Positions 45,718 to 55,711 of a stretch of 64,000 bases of DNA are shown here, piece after piece. Within the stretch, counting starts at the first letter, position 1. Every line of letters begins with the position of its first letter. The notes under the pieces are model-generated. The model saw only the letters and a program-made list of their open reading frames with translations, was not told the DNA's origin and did not search any database. A program made the translations under genes and the position numbers. Origin of the DNA: Thelephora terrestris (taxonomy: Eukaryota > Basidiomycota > Agaricomycetes > Thelephorales > Thelephoraceae); assembly GCA_015956445.1 (NCBI GenBank), contig WIUZ02000001.1, positions 2,852,001 through 2,916,000 on the forward strand, given 5' to 3'.

Positions 45718-48445
45718 TGGGGAGAGAGATAGATACTCACGGACCAAGAATGCGCTGTGTATATAAAGTGCAGGCGAAGGTGGAAGGGAAACAATTATTG
45801 GCCTTGAGGCGTGTCACACCCCGCGCTACAGCCGCATCGGGGCAGCCAAATCTTGGGCTAAGGACGACGATTGGCAATCACCCGGACACAGCCTTCCGAC
45901 AATTCGTCGTGGATCCGTGAGTGGGAATTCTCGTCGCTGGTGTTGAGAAGCGAGCGGGTCAAGTCGCTCACGTGGCCCTCGCTCGTACTTGGTTTCCGCA
46001 AAACGCAAAAATCATCGATCACTTTATTCCCTCGAGCACAGGGACGCTTGACCTTGTCTGGTCCCCACGTTTTTTTGTGGATACAGTAAATTTCAGACTT
46101 GTCGACAACCTGTATCCTTACATGCGTTGTTTCCCAGGCCTGCAACCCGACGTGGTCCGACTGCTATCGCGTCCGCCCACAGCGCCCGATGACGCAGCAA
46201 TATGTCCACCGACAGGATTCCAGACGTTCCTCCACGAGTTGTGCGCATCCTCTTTGCCAGAAGGAATTCGGCTGTATTTATTCCGCAGCACGCACGTCTT
46301 CCTCCATCTTTGCCACGGGAACAGCTTGGGAAAATCTCGTAAGTGGCTTGACTCTCTGCACCATGGAGGGCTTTTTTGGTGGTCCCACGGACCACGGCCA
46401 AGCGAAAGCTGTACCCCTTGACTATTCCTCCGGGAACATCGGAGAGGGCAGGCTCATCACGCTCTATCCCCAAAACGCGGAAGGACGTAGGCATATGTGG
46501 AACCCATCATCGCCTCCAGAACTATATTTGCGTTGAGGGCTGCTTACTTAGTACAGACCCCACGGTCCGCTGATATCTTGCATCTCCTTCGGACTTTTCC
46601 GACATATTCCCTTGCTCGATAGAGTCCCGTTCATCACTTCCATCGAACCTTGACCTATGACCCTGTGCATCGCCCTGGGATTCCACCCATTCGTCTTCTG
46701 ATGGAAACCGTTTCCTTTCCGCGTTTTTACCCAGCGGCAACCAGTGCACAAGATTGGAGGTCTCTCACATGAAACTTTGAAGGCCAGACTAAATGGTGAG
46801 CATCCCTGATTAAATTTGGTTGGGGAACACCAAGGCCTTGACAGATGGGAATTGGTGGCATGCGAAATCCAGAATAAAACGTAAAGCCCGGCGAGCCCCA
46901 CAAAACGTTTTGATAACGGTCGCCTGTTCAATATTATCTTATCTCGGTATCCAGGACCCGAGGACTCCCGAACGCGTGCGGAGGCTCACTTTATTCGATT
47001 GCGGCTAGCGTACGTCGGGTCCTACAGGGGGGGTCTGCCTTTGTACCCCAGATATCTGCCGTACATTCGTGCCCCAGGCAGATGGCATTTAAGCACTCGT
47101 CACGTGGGCCTCTCCATGCGGGCGCTCTATGGGTACGTAATACTAATGGTGCCTCTCCGACGAGTCCCGGTGATTACGGCAGGCGCTGGTCCCGTCCTGG
47201 AGGCTCCATCAAAGCAGCTGCTTTGCAATGGATGTCGCGTCCTGAGTCAGAGGATTCCGGATCACGGAGCTCTCCACCAGCCACCCCACATGCGGCCAGC
47301 GTGCTACCAAAGTGCTCTGATGGGAAACTTCGACGTAGGCTCGTAAATTCAAATCTGAAACTATTCTCTCGCTCACAGGACAGAGCGCTTTCGTTCTGCC
47401 AGCAGACTCCCACATTGTACGCCCATGTGTGGAGTGCTCCGACCGTAGCATAGCACAGTTCGGTGATATGCGAAGCAATCACGACGGATATCTCGATCCA
47501 GTACGCAACGCAGCTTTGCTGTGGGGTGATGCGGCCTGTGCAAGAACAAATGCTACCGAAGTACTTTCGAAGGAAGTTGGCTGTAGAGGCCGCCCATATG
47601 CATAAACCTTCAATTGTGTAGAAGCATCGGATCAATCTGGTCGCGAGAAATTGTAGATATGATTGCAGACAAGTTATCTCCAGCATTAATGAAAGTGTTT
47701 CATCACGCTCTCATAGGCTCCACTTTGCCTGTTCCTTCCCCCGCGACACGTTGCCATCTAAATTTCCGCCACAACCTATTCATCCCTATGATTCTCATCA
47801 CTGCGACGGGTCAGGTTACTGTGCGTGGCGGCCTTGTAGCCAGGGATGTCATGTTTGGTATGGGCTTCGGCCTTGGCCCGAGCCGACCGTCAGCAACTAG
47901 TGCTGTATAAGGACGTTCCTTTGCCTCATCCGATGCACTTGCATCAGGGTCTAACGCGCTTGACAACAGCTGAGAATATGATATGATAGCGAATAATCAA
48001 GCACTGGATGATGTGGCTTTGTACCCATCAGTGTCGTAATTGCGAACTCCGTGAACGGGCACGTACTGTGATAATCCCCAGTGAGAACGGGGACTTCCTC
48101 TCCAGTTTGGTTGAGACGTTGGGTGGCGTTCATCTGCTTCTTCGGAGGCACAGGGTTTCGACGGCGACTTTGATGATGTGACGCCTGTTTGGGGGCACAG
48201 GGGTTTGAGGGCGCCTTTGAGGACATTAATGATGTGACGCCTGTGGGAGTCCGACGTCAATCGCAGGCGTAGCGCACGCATTGAGGGGTTGTAGACGAGC
48301 GGCGCTGGATTTGTTGCTAGAACATCCCTCCAGCTACATACAACGGTCGCAGGCAGAATTTCACCACGGAAGAACGCAGTCGGGGGAGTCGGTAATTGCT
48401 CCGCCAGGGAGCGGGACAGAAAGCATCGCGACCAAGTTGAGAAAA
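45718..48445. other. Large intergenic region, no gene supported
   Basis: About 2.7 kb, the longest gap in the window. Left end: promoter of family member 4. Open frames of 100-170 codons exist on both strands (for example 45921-46421 plus, 46494-46093 minus, 47686-47174 minus), overlapping one another, without domains or shared exon patterns. An imperfect short tandem duplication lies at 48144-48244. Confidence 0.45.
48144..48244. repeat. Imperfect two-copy tandem duplication
   Basis: GGAGGCACAGGGTTT...GATGTGACGCCTGT (48144-48188) is repeated, with extra bases, as GGGGGCACAGGGGTTT...GATGTGACGCCTGT (48191-48244). Non-coding as far as can be seen. Confidence 0.6.
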
Positions 48446-49783
48446 TCAGGCGAGAACATCGTCATGAAATATTGCAACTTTGGCGTCGCCGTCCTCCCCT
48501 ATCACACCTCTGTACATCCCCTCGCAGTTCATGGGCATCGCATCTGCGAAGATAGATCGCCTTTGTAGGATCGTGAGATAGAGCGCAAAAGCACTCACAG
48601 TTGCCACTTTCGTCGAGGACAATGACACCGCCTATGCCTCCATTTCTCCGTAAATCTTCAACGCACGCTTTGGACGCTGCTTTAATTGATTCCCCCTTGA
48701 ATCTTACACGTCGCGCAATCGTAGAACATGTTGCCAGCCGAATGAAATACTACATTATGAATTACTCAGTCATGAACGGGGAACGGTCAAAGTTGGGAGG
48801 GAGTTTACATCACCGTCGCCTGTCCCAGACGCGCCAATCGCGCGCCGTTGACGTCGGCCCTGGAGTTTGTTCAAAAACTTCTTGAAGAGGCGTTTCTCTT
48901 TCCACTCTTCCGCCCAGAAGCCAGATCCCATTTGTGGGGTATCACCGATACGTCCCACCATCTTGTTCGTTTTACCGCCTGTAGATGTGACGGAGGCGAT
49001 GCACCCACGACAATCCAATGCGACCGCCCCAACAGTGCCAGTCGGCATCTGGTCCAACTGCTCCAAAGGTTTGCCCTCCCCCGGGGTTTGGCCAGGAGGA
49101 TAAGGTCCATCAGGAAGCCCAAGTCCACGTCGGTGTTCCTTCCAGCGTTGTTCAGTGAAGAAGTACGAAGGGTCAACCGGTTGAACCCCCAGCTCTTCGC
49201 CGACAGACTCAGCCTCGTCGCCAGATAACATTGCGTGGGGAACGGCTTTAGGGGAAAGATACATAGCTCGGGCTAGTTGAGATGGGTTCCTTGTCCGGGT
49301 GAGTAACGTTAATGCAAATCCCCGTCTCGTGAAAGGCGTGTCAGGGTGGGACGCCGGTGGTTTGGACAGCATAACCGAAGACTCGAGTTCATTCTGTGTT
49401 GAAGGAGTGGGCGACCGGTTGAGAGCTGCTCTCTACTAAGTCGCACCTTCCCAGAGACATTGAAGACAGCTCCCTTCCCCGCGTTGAAGAGAGGACAATC
49501 TAAGCAAGCGCGTCACGAAGCTGCACTTCCACGCTTATCAGGAGCACCCACCTTCCAGAACAGTCACAGCTGCAACGGCTGCATCCATTGCTTCTCCTCC
49601 CTCACGAAGGACAGCATGCCCAGCGTCCAAAGCTGCTCTCAATGACGCCCTGTACAGCGCTTGCCTTTCTGGAGTAGCCGATGCCCGAGACATTGTACCA
49701 GCACCGCCATGAATGACAAGAACAACTTCCTGCCCCGGACGTGGCTTACGAGAGATCAGGGGGAGTTTCTCCTGTGTAGCCAT
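48446..49783 (-). CDS. Isoaspartyl peptidase / L-asparaginase (Ntn hydrolase, family T2)
   Basis: Plant-type asparaginase that removes isoaspartyl residues from small peptides and hydrolyses asparagine. The start at 49783 gives MATQEKLPLISRKPRPGQEV, then V-L-V-I-H-G-G-A-G-T, the hallmark N-terminal motif. Next come A-M-D-A-A-V-A-A-V-T-V-L-E, N-A-G-K-G-A-V-F-N, and after a longer linker the autoproteolytic and catalytic site G-T-V-G-A-V-A-L-D, with S-T-G-G-K-T-N-K-M-V-G-R-I-G-D-T-P. The last exons read G-G-I-G-G-V-I-V-L-D-E-S-G-N and A-M-P-M-N-C-E-G-M-Y-R-G. All key residues are present, so the enzyme should self-cleave before the Thr. Several introns, with the last exon ending at 48446. It diverges from a tRNA-Ser gene about 112 bp away. 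Confidence 0.94.
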
Positions 49784-49895
49784 GGCACCTTCGATGAGAA
49801 ATCCGGAGGGAAGTCCGATGAAGCGTTCCAAAAGAGGAACGGTGGTCTCCAGAGTTTACGATTCTGTGTAGGAAAAGTAACCACGACCCTTTACG

Positions 49896-49977
49896 GGCAC
49901 TTTGCCGGAGTGGTTAACGGGATCGCCTGCTAAGCGGTTGTGCATTGCACGCGTGAGTTCGAATCTCACAGGTGTCG
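49896..49977 (+). tRNA. tRNA-Ser (anticodon GCU)
   Basis: 82-nt cloverleaf without intron. Acceptor stem GGCACTT/AGGTGTC with G discriminator, D arm closed by CCG/CGG, anticodon stem ATCGC/GCGGT with loop CTGCTAA (anticodon GCT, reads AGC/AGU), a variable arm GTGC-ATT-GCAC as expected for a class II serine tRNA, and T arm GTGAG/CTCAC with loop TTCGAAT. A short T run (CTTTTTA) follows at once and fits an RNA polymerase III terminator. The internal A and B boxes (TGGTTAACGG region and GAGTTCGAATC) are in place. Confidence 0.95.
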
Positions 49978-49986
49978 ACTTTTTAT
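49978..49986 (+). terminator. RNA polymerase III terminator of tRNA-Ser
   Basis: Run of five T directly after the tRNA 3' end. Confidence 0.7.
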
Positions 49987-50255
49987 GCCCTCTCCTCGTC
50001 CCAATCTACAGACTACTGTGACCAGATCATGTCTGGTCAGACACTTACTGTTCCATCCGCGGGAATGCAATCCACTCTTAGTTGGGGTTCTTTCGTGTCT
50101 CAATTCATCTCTATTTAATTTATACTCGTGGATGCGCTGAATCCTAGGATTGAACAACATTGACCTTGGGCTCGATCTCCAATTATGGAAGCCTTCCCGG
50201 CGCACAAGAAAAGGATGGTGAATTACAACTCGTACAGACAAAGCAAAAAATACAA

Positions 50256-51819
50256 TTACGAATGCACAGAAGAACCAATCACGGCGGCTAATCGTTGCCG
50301 TATGCCCGTTCGCTCAATCTCGCTATCAATGCTGGGAAGGCGGTCAGAGACGGGAGGCGGTGAAGAAGATGAAGCAGATCTGGTCTGAGATGGTTTACGT
50401 TTGTGCGCGACCACCCCAACGTCTCCCGGACCCACAAGCTCGACAGTCTCTTTCAACACTGCTATTCGCGTCCACCTTCGATACCGCGTGTACTGCAGCA
50501 AATCACATCAGACCCACGTGAAGATAGCGAAGCGTGTACGGTACAGACCTTGCCCATGCCCCCCTTCTCGCTGCCTCCCTCCCACTTGTTGTCAGCATAG
50601 ATCCAGCCATCGGTGTCGGTGAGCGGCTCGTCGGATTCGGGATCTTCCTCCTCTTCCTTTTCTTTGTCCTTTTCGTGGCTTTGATGTGCAGTATCTTTCA
50701 GATCTTTCATCATCCCCGCGGCCTTTAGAAGGCGACTACTGTGTACTTCCTCCTTGAGACTAGGGAGTGGACGTTCGACCCGACTCGGAGATGAACCTTC
50801 GAGCCTCCGCAAGACCTTCCACTCATCCTCTTCCCAGGTCCAAGTTGCAGTATGCTTCGCTCTACCCCTCTCGTGTGGAAGGTACACAGTGGTGGGGGGA
50901 GGTAGAATAAAAGCGCTCGGAGGTGAGACGGGTTCTTCCGAGACTGTTGACCAGGCGGGTCGTTCTTGTGGAAGCAGTGCCGCAGTCCAATCCAACCCCA
51001 TCCACCACCTCTGGTTCTCGTAAACGGTAAACAGGAATCGCACGGGTTCCGCAGGTGTGATTGCTGCGCCGTCCATCTTCGAGCTTTTCTTGCTCTTGGA
51101 TTGCACAGCAACAGGATATTGTTGCGAGGGCGAAGGTAGAGGTTGTCCGGAGATGAAAGACCAGATGTGATACATTGTCCATCGAAACCAAGCACTACCC
51201 CACAAGCCTCTCCGAGCGGTAACCGCCCACGGCGCTCTCCATGTCAGAACGACAGTTCCGGTGACGGCAACAATGACACGTAGGCGTACAAGGAAAACGA
51301 GAATCGAGTACGGGATGTAGAAGACCGCGGTGACGCGTAGCAGGATGGGGAGGGGTGGGAGCATGACATTTCGACGTGTCGGTACCAACTCCTGAATCTT
51401 GGTGAGGTCCGAGATGATGAGTTGAATATGGTTTCCGGTGACCGGAGGTGGTTGTGAAAAGGGACGTGATCTCCATTTTAACCAAGCGAGTGCTACGCCG
51501 ACGAGCACAGGAATGACGTGCCTGACGTATGCGAACCAGGAAAGTGAGCACACGACCGGAAAACAAAACTTGACACGTACTGCTTCCCTATTCCTACAAG
51601 TAGACAGAGTGCCCACCAGGCAGCTACGAGAAGCCAGCTCTCCTCCCACGATGTTTTCCAGCTGAAGATTTCGATGGCCCTCCGGATCCAGGTTATGGAC
51701 GGGGAAAGGCGCACGAGGGCTGTTGTTAGCGGTGGCGGCACAGAGCTCACGAACCCCGCTAGGTCTATGGTCTCCCGTTCGGGGGGTTTCTTGGTAGATG
51801 CGAACGGCTGGTCCGGCAT
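50256..51819 (-). CDS. PEX30: PEX30/31/32-type peroxin with dysferlin-like domain
   Basis: Membrane protein at ER-peroxisome contact sites that controls peroxisome and lipid-droplet formation. The start at 51819 gives MPDQPFASTKKPPERETIDL, then helices around W-L-L-V-A-A-W and V-I-P-V-L-V-G-V-A-L-A-W, and another pair around AVFYIPYSILVFLV and V-I-V-A-V-T-G-T-V-V-L-T. The C-terminal half is the DysF module: F-L-F-T-V-Y-E-N-Q-R-W-W-M-G-L-D-W (DysF N) and D-G-W-I-Y-A-D-N-K-W-E followed after an intron by Y-T-R-Y-R-R-W-T-R (DysF C), with a charged Lys/Glu-rich insert before it. The tail past residue about 440 is Ser-rich. The first intron is the least certain; a GTGGGCAC donor gives the right phase. 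Assignment among PEX30, 31 and 32 is not possible. Confidence 0.87.
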
Positions 51820-51938
51820 CTTGTGAGATAGTGGGAAGTGTTGACTTCGTTCGTGCCGCCGCGGTGATGTTCTGCAACACTCGTCATGATCGAGGTACGG
51901 AAGGAGTCGACGCTCGTCGTTCTCAACCGCCGGTGACG

Positions 51939-53248
51939 ATGGCAAACGGGCAGAAAAAGCGACATCGCAAACAGCTGCTAATCTTCGCCTTGTCCGCTCA
52001 GGTCTTGATCCAACTCCTCATCTTTTTGTGCTCCTATCTTCCGTTATTCGACTCTTCACCCTGGGTGGTATGGGACAAATCGAATACTTGGTGGGCGACA
52101 GCATCCCTTCTTCGCTGGGATGTTTTTCACATAGGACTCGTCGCGGAGGAACGCATATACGAGCATCAGTGGGCATTCTTCCCTGGGGTACCAGGTTTTA
52201 TCAAGCTTCTGGGACATGTCACCCCCAACGACAGCTGGGCGACGTTGTTGCAAGAGGGCCTTATGCTCGCTATCGCATGCGACTCTACCCTGGTGCTGTA
52301 CGAGCTGAGCCTACGCCATCTTAAATCGCCATCCCTTTCCTTTCTATCGGCCATGCTATCTCTACTTCCCAGCAGTCCCGTAACCCTGCGGTATGCCGCT
52401 TATGCGGAACCATTCTTTACCTGGGCCTCATACAGAGGTTGTATTCGCTCTTGACTACATTTCACGCCAACTCAATGATCTCTCAGGCATGTTAGCATGT
52501 GTAGAGTCTCGGTGGGCTTTGGCTTCGGCTTATTTCACTCTCGCCGGGGCCTTCCGTTCGAATGGCATTCTACTCTCTGGATTTATACTCTGGGGGATAC
52601 TCGTCGAGCCGTTCCTTAACGCAAGAACCGTAAGTCCCTATTTCCCGTAGTGTACATTACTTGTGTTTACGATCGTCCAAGCTTGCAATCAATCGCATTA
52701 CCTACGCCCTGTTGTTGACCTCTTTGGTATTTTCGCCTATGGTTTACCACCAATACTCCGGATACCAAGCTTTCTGTCAAGATACCGAGGTACCCGCGCC
52801 GTGGTGCTCGAACTTTCCCCCTTCGATCTATACATTCGTGCAGTCCAAATACTGGAACGTAGGGTTTCTCCGGTACTGGACACTGCAACAATCTCCCAAT
52901 TTCCTGCTCGCCGCACCAGTCATCGCGCTATTGTCATATTCTTCCATCCGGTCCGTCTACTCGTTCGCAAGTCTTCTCGATAAGTCTCGCCCGCAAAACT
53001 TTTATCATTTCGAGTCCCAGTCTCTCATACCCCACTGCATTCACGCGTTAGTCTTCACGTCCATCCTCCTATTCGCTGCACACACGCAGATAATCCTTCG
53101 ATTTGCCGCATCGCTCCCGTTCACTTATTGGTCGGCGGCACGGTTAGTGGTCGAACATCCACAATTGGGCAAGTGGTGGGTGTGTTGGAGCGTTGTATGG
53201 GGAGCCGTTTCGCTGGTCCTTTGGTCGACATTCCTGCCCCCAGCTTGA
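51939..53248 (+). CDS. GPI18: GPI mannosyltransferase 2 (PIG-V)
   Basis: ER enzyme that adds the second mannose to the GPI anchor. Exons 51939-52437, 52487-52629 and 52682-53248 sum to 402 codons plus stop, the normal family size. Family signatures are W-D-V-F-H-I near residue 60, Y-E-H-Q-W-A-F-F-P-G, Y-A-E-P-F-F-T, R-S-N-G-I-L, and W-C-S-N-F-P-P-S-I-Y with V-Q-S-K-Y-W-N-V-G-F-L-R-Y-W, followed by N-F-L-L-A-A-P. Multiple hydrophobic helices span the sequence, with a lysine/arginine-rich N-terminus (NGQKKRHRKQ). The ATG at 51939 is the first that precedes the first helix closely. It diverges from the PEX30-type gene across 119 bp, so both ER membrane genes share one short promoter gap. Confidence 0.95.
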
Positions 53249-54161
53249 CGCACTGGTACTGATGTCGATCGTTGTTTGTCCGCTTCCAAAGCACAAACAT
53301 GGTCCGTGCACATGCAAGGGGTATATATCGTCGTTGCTAGCGGATGTGATTTCCTTACCACTCTGGCCTTTTGGCTTAGATCAAGTGTAGTATCTGTTCT
53401 TAATAGTTTAACCACTATTATGAAGGCACCGCCTTCATTATTGGTTATCTAATTTTTGCAGCCCTTGTCCTTCGAGCTCTGCTTGCAACTCGGGGGCGCG
53501 ATGACCTTGCTACTGCACTACTGGCTTGCGTCGTCGGGGGATCTCTCTCTTCTCTTTCTCACTCTTCTCACTGTTGTCAATTGGCAACATCTGGAGCTTG
53601 GGAAATGGAACAGTTCGCTTCTTACAGTATTTCTTAGCACCTCTCCCAGCCTCCCAATCAACTCTGTGAACTTCAAACGAACACAATCTGTATTCATTCG
53701 GGCGGAAGTCGACGTTGGCCAAGATGCTTCCTACTCTCACTTCGAGGCGATTTTCGCACGCTGTCGCTTCACAGAATTGAAAGGCTAAATATTTACCAAG
53801 CCACTCTCGTAACACATGAAACTCGATGCTAACAGTGCCTGACGCATATTCCTCGTCGCTGGACACGATGCATGACCTGTAAGAGGTCTTGGTAAATGCC
53901 TGGGCTCCCTCGAAGCAAGTTCTGGCTGAAATTCATCAAGATCCTGCTGGGAAACGATGCGGATGGACAAATGTACGTGGGACTCTAGAGTTGAGTGGTA
54001 TCTATTTATGGCTCTCCTTGCCTATAAAAAGAGGAAGAATATAAACACCGCGACCGTAGCACACCCGAGAGGGCGACGTTGACGTGCAACCGTTTGCCCG
54101 CCCTTCATAAAGGGCAACGAGCCTGATACCCCGACTTTTCACCTCCCCGCGCCCCTTACGA
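53249..54161. other. Intergenic, possible small minus-strand gene not resolved
   Basis: About 900 bp. On the minus strand a frame opens at 53970 (MSIRIVSQQDLDEFQPELAS) and another long frame lies at 53866-53510, but no splice joins them well and neither has a domain. TCATAAAG at about 54104 is a plausible TATA element for the gene at 54162. Confidence 0.4.
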
Positions 54162-54550
54162 ATGGATACAGTCGTTCCCCTCTTCCGTTTGATCGTGAAA
54201 ATCGCGACGGTGGAGGGCGTCGCACCTCAGCCGCATCTACGCCTCGACCCAATCCAAAGTGGAAGCGTGAGTACGCAAAATTACTTTCCCTGTGTCGATC
54301 TTGAATATTTGAATGGTCATTATAGGTTCGAGGACCCACCGGACATCGTCCATGCACCTTGCAATACCCCATCCTTGTCTTGGAGGTCCTTCTTAGCGGA
54401 ATCCTGGTGGTCTACGCTTCCATCGCATTGTCATATGCCCTTCAATTCTACAAGAAGTCACGCGGCTCCCCGAACCATCATACCCACGGCAAACCAACTG
54501 AAGACCACCACAGTCTCCTTTACACCGACACTCAAACCGCACATGTATAA
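54162..54550 (+). CDS. Small single-pass membrane protein, paralogue 1 (109 aa)
   Basis: Two exons (54162-54266 and 54326-54550, GTGAGTA donor, TTATAG acceptor) give exactly 109 aa. The N-terminus (MDTVVPLFRLIVKIATVEGV) is a weak signal peptide or signal anchor. A clear membrane helix follows at about residues 50-74 (VLLSGILVVYASIALSYAL) and then a short basic tail (QFYKKSRGSPN) and a His-rich end. The next gene, 360 bp downstream on the same strand, has the same plan, with matching E-G after the N-terminal helix and I-A-L-x-Y-A followed by basic residues and S-P. Function unknown; such small proteins are often cell-surface or Golgi accessory proteins, but nothing specific can be said. Confidence 0.65.
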
Positions 54551-54850
54551 TTCCAAGGTGATTTGTTGCGATGACATCAAGCCTTCTACCCATCTATACC
54601 ACGGAGATTCTACCCCTATCCTACCCCTCAAACAGCCGTGTCGGGCTGTAATACCGATGTATATACTTCGCTTTATTTCCTCAGCCTCCTGTGAATTGAT
54701 CGCTTGCCACATGCGAAAAGGGTGGCGTCGGTGAAGTCGGCATGAGGCCGACACTGCTTCTCGTGCTTTCTGTTTCATTGAATACCCTCCGAGCTCCATA
54801 AAGGGAGCAGAACAGCAAAGCCTAACTTCCTTTCCTCCTGCCAGCACTGC

Positions 54851-54857
54851 TTATAAG
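54851..54857 (+). promoter_or_regulatory. TATA-like element of paralogue 2
   Basis: TTATAAG about 52 bp before the ATG at 54909. Confidence 0.45.
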
Positions 54858-54908
54858 CACCCTCAGTCTTTCGCCACCCTCAGTTGTATCTATTGCAGGC
54901 CGATCGCC

Positions 54909-55359
54909 ATGCACTCGCTCTTCATGCTCTTACTCTTCTTCATCGCCCAGATTGCTGCTGCGGAGGGACTCGTACATGGGCGCTATCCGCGGTTCAACCA
55001 TGCCGACAACCCAAACGTTAGTGTCTCTATCTAGTTTCGAGGGTCTCACTGGAAGTGGAAACACACAGATCCAATGGATGATGAACAGCGTTCGCCATAC
55101 CCGCCATGGACCCATCTACCGATCCGTACCGGATCCCACTCCAAATAGCCAGGTTGCCTCCGCGTTTGACCTGAACGCCCTCAGGGACCCAACATTCATG
55201 TCGAAAGCCCTTATCAGCATCGTGTTATTGGCCTATTTTGCCATTGCGCTCGGGTACGCCATTCGATATCACAGGCGAAAGTCGCGCTCTCCCGGGCTCG
55301 AAGCTACCAAGTTCTCAACCTGTTGTGAATCTTCCTGTGCCAATCACAGCGAAGCCTAG
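54909..55359 (+). CDS. Small secreted-pathway membrane protein, paralogue 2 (132 aa)
   Basis: Two exons (54909-55016 and 55069-55359) give exactly 132 aa. A good signal peptide (MHSLFMLLLFFIAQIAAAEG) is followed by a short lumenal or extracellular part of about 60 residues with no cysteine, a membrane helix (ALISIVLLAYFAIALGYAI) and a basic tail (RYHRRKSRSPG), ending in a Ser/Cys-rich tip (FSTCCESSCANH). It is therefore a type I membrane protein. The intron falls in the same place as in paralogue 1, early after the signal region, and the helix plus tail are similar. A TTATAAG at 54851-54857 lies 52 bp before the ATG. Not a family I know. Confidence 0.7.
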
Positions 55360-55711
55360 CCACCCAGACCTCGCAGACTTGTTTCATTGCCGATCATTCT
55401 CTTTTGAATTTGATTGTTCGGACCCTTTTCTTTCTTTGCTTTGGACTCTTGCCTCCTTTATGAGCCTCCACACGCTCGCGGACATTAAATTGACAATCAT
55501 ATAGCTTTTCTGTGTGCAACTACCTGTTACTAATCCCCCGTGCCCACGTGTTTTACGAATACGTAGCATTCGACGACCTCGCCCATTCCATGTCCCGTTC
55601 ATTCTAATGACCTATCTTTCCAATGGACTCTAGCTCACCGCATAGCAATGGCATCTGCCCGGTGTATATGTACAATGTTAAAATCGTGGGGTATCCGTGA
55701 TCTAAGCAGCT
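55360..55711. other. Convergent 3' flanks
   Basis: About 350 bp between the stops of the small membrane protein and the MFS transporter. T-rich; no gene seen. Confidence 0.5.

Noticed and set aside
45921-46421. 166-codon plus-strand open frame, with a 133-codon minus frame over it
   Set aside because: Both strands are open in two or three frames over the same bases, without domains or splice support, as expected of GC-balanced non-coding DNA.
49784-49831. Longer N-terminus for the isoaspartyl peptidase
   Set aside because: The extra 16 codons start with a non-ATG codon; the ATG at 49783 leads into the conserved V-I-H-G-G-A-G region at the normal distance.
53510-53970. Small spliced minus-strand gene
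   Set aside because: Two open frames lie in order but no donor and acceptor pair joins them in frame convincingly, and no domain is visible; left as an intergenic note.
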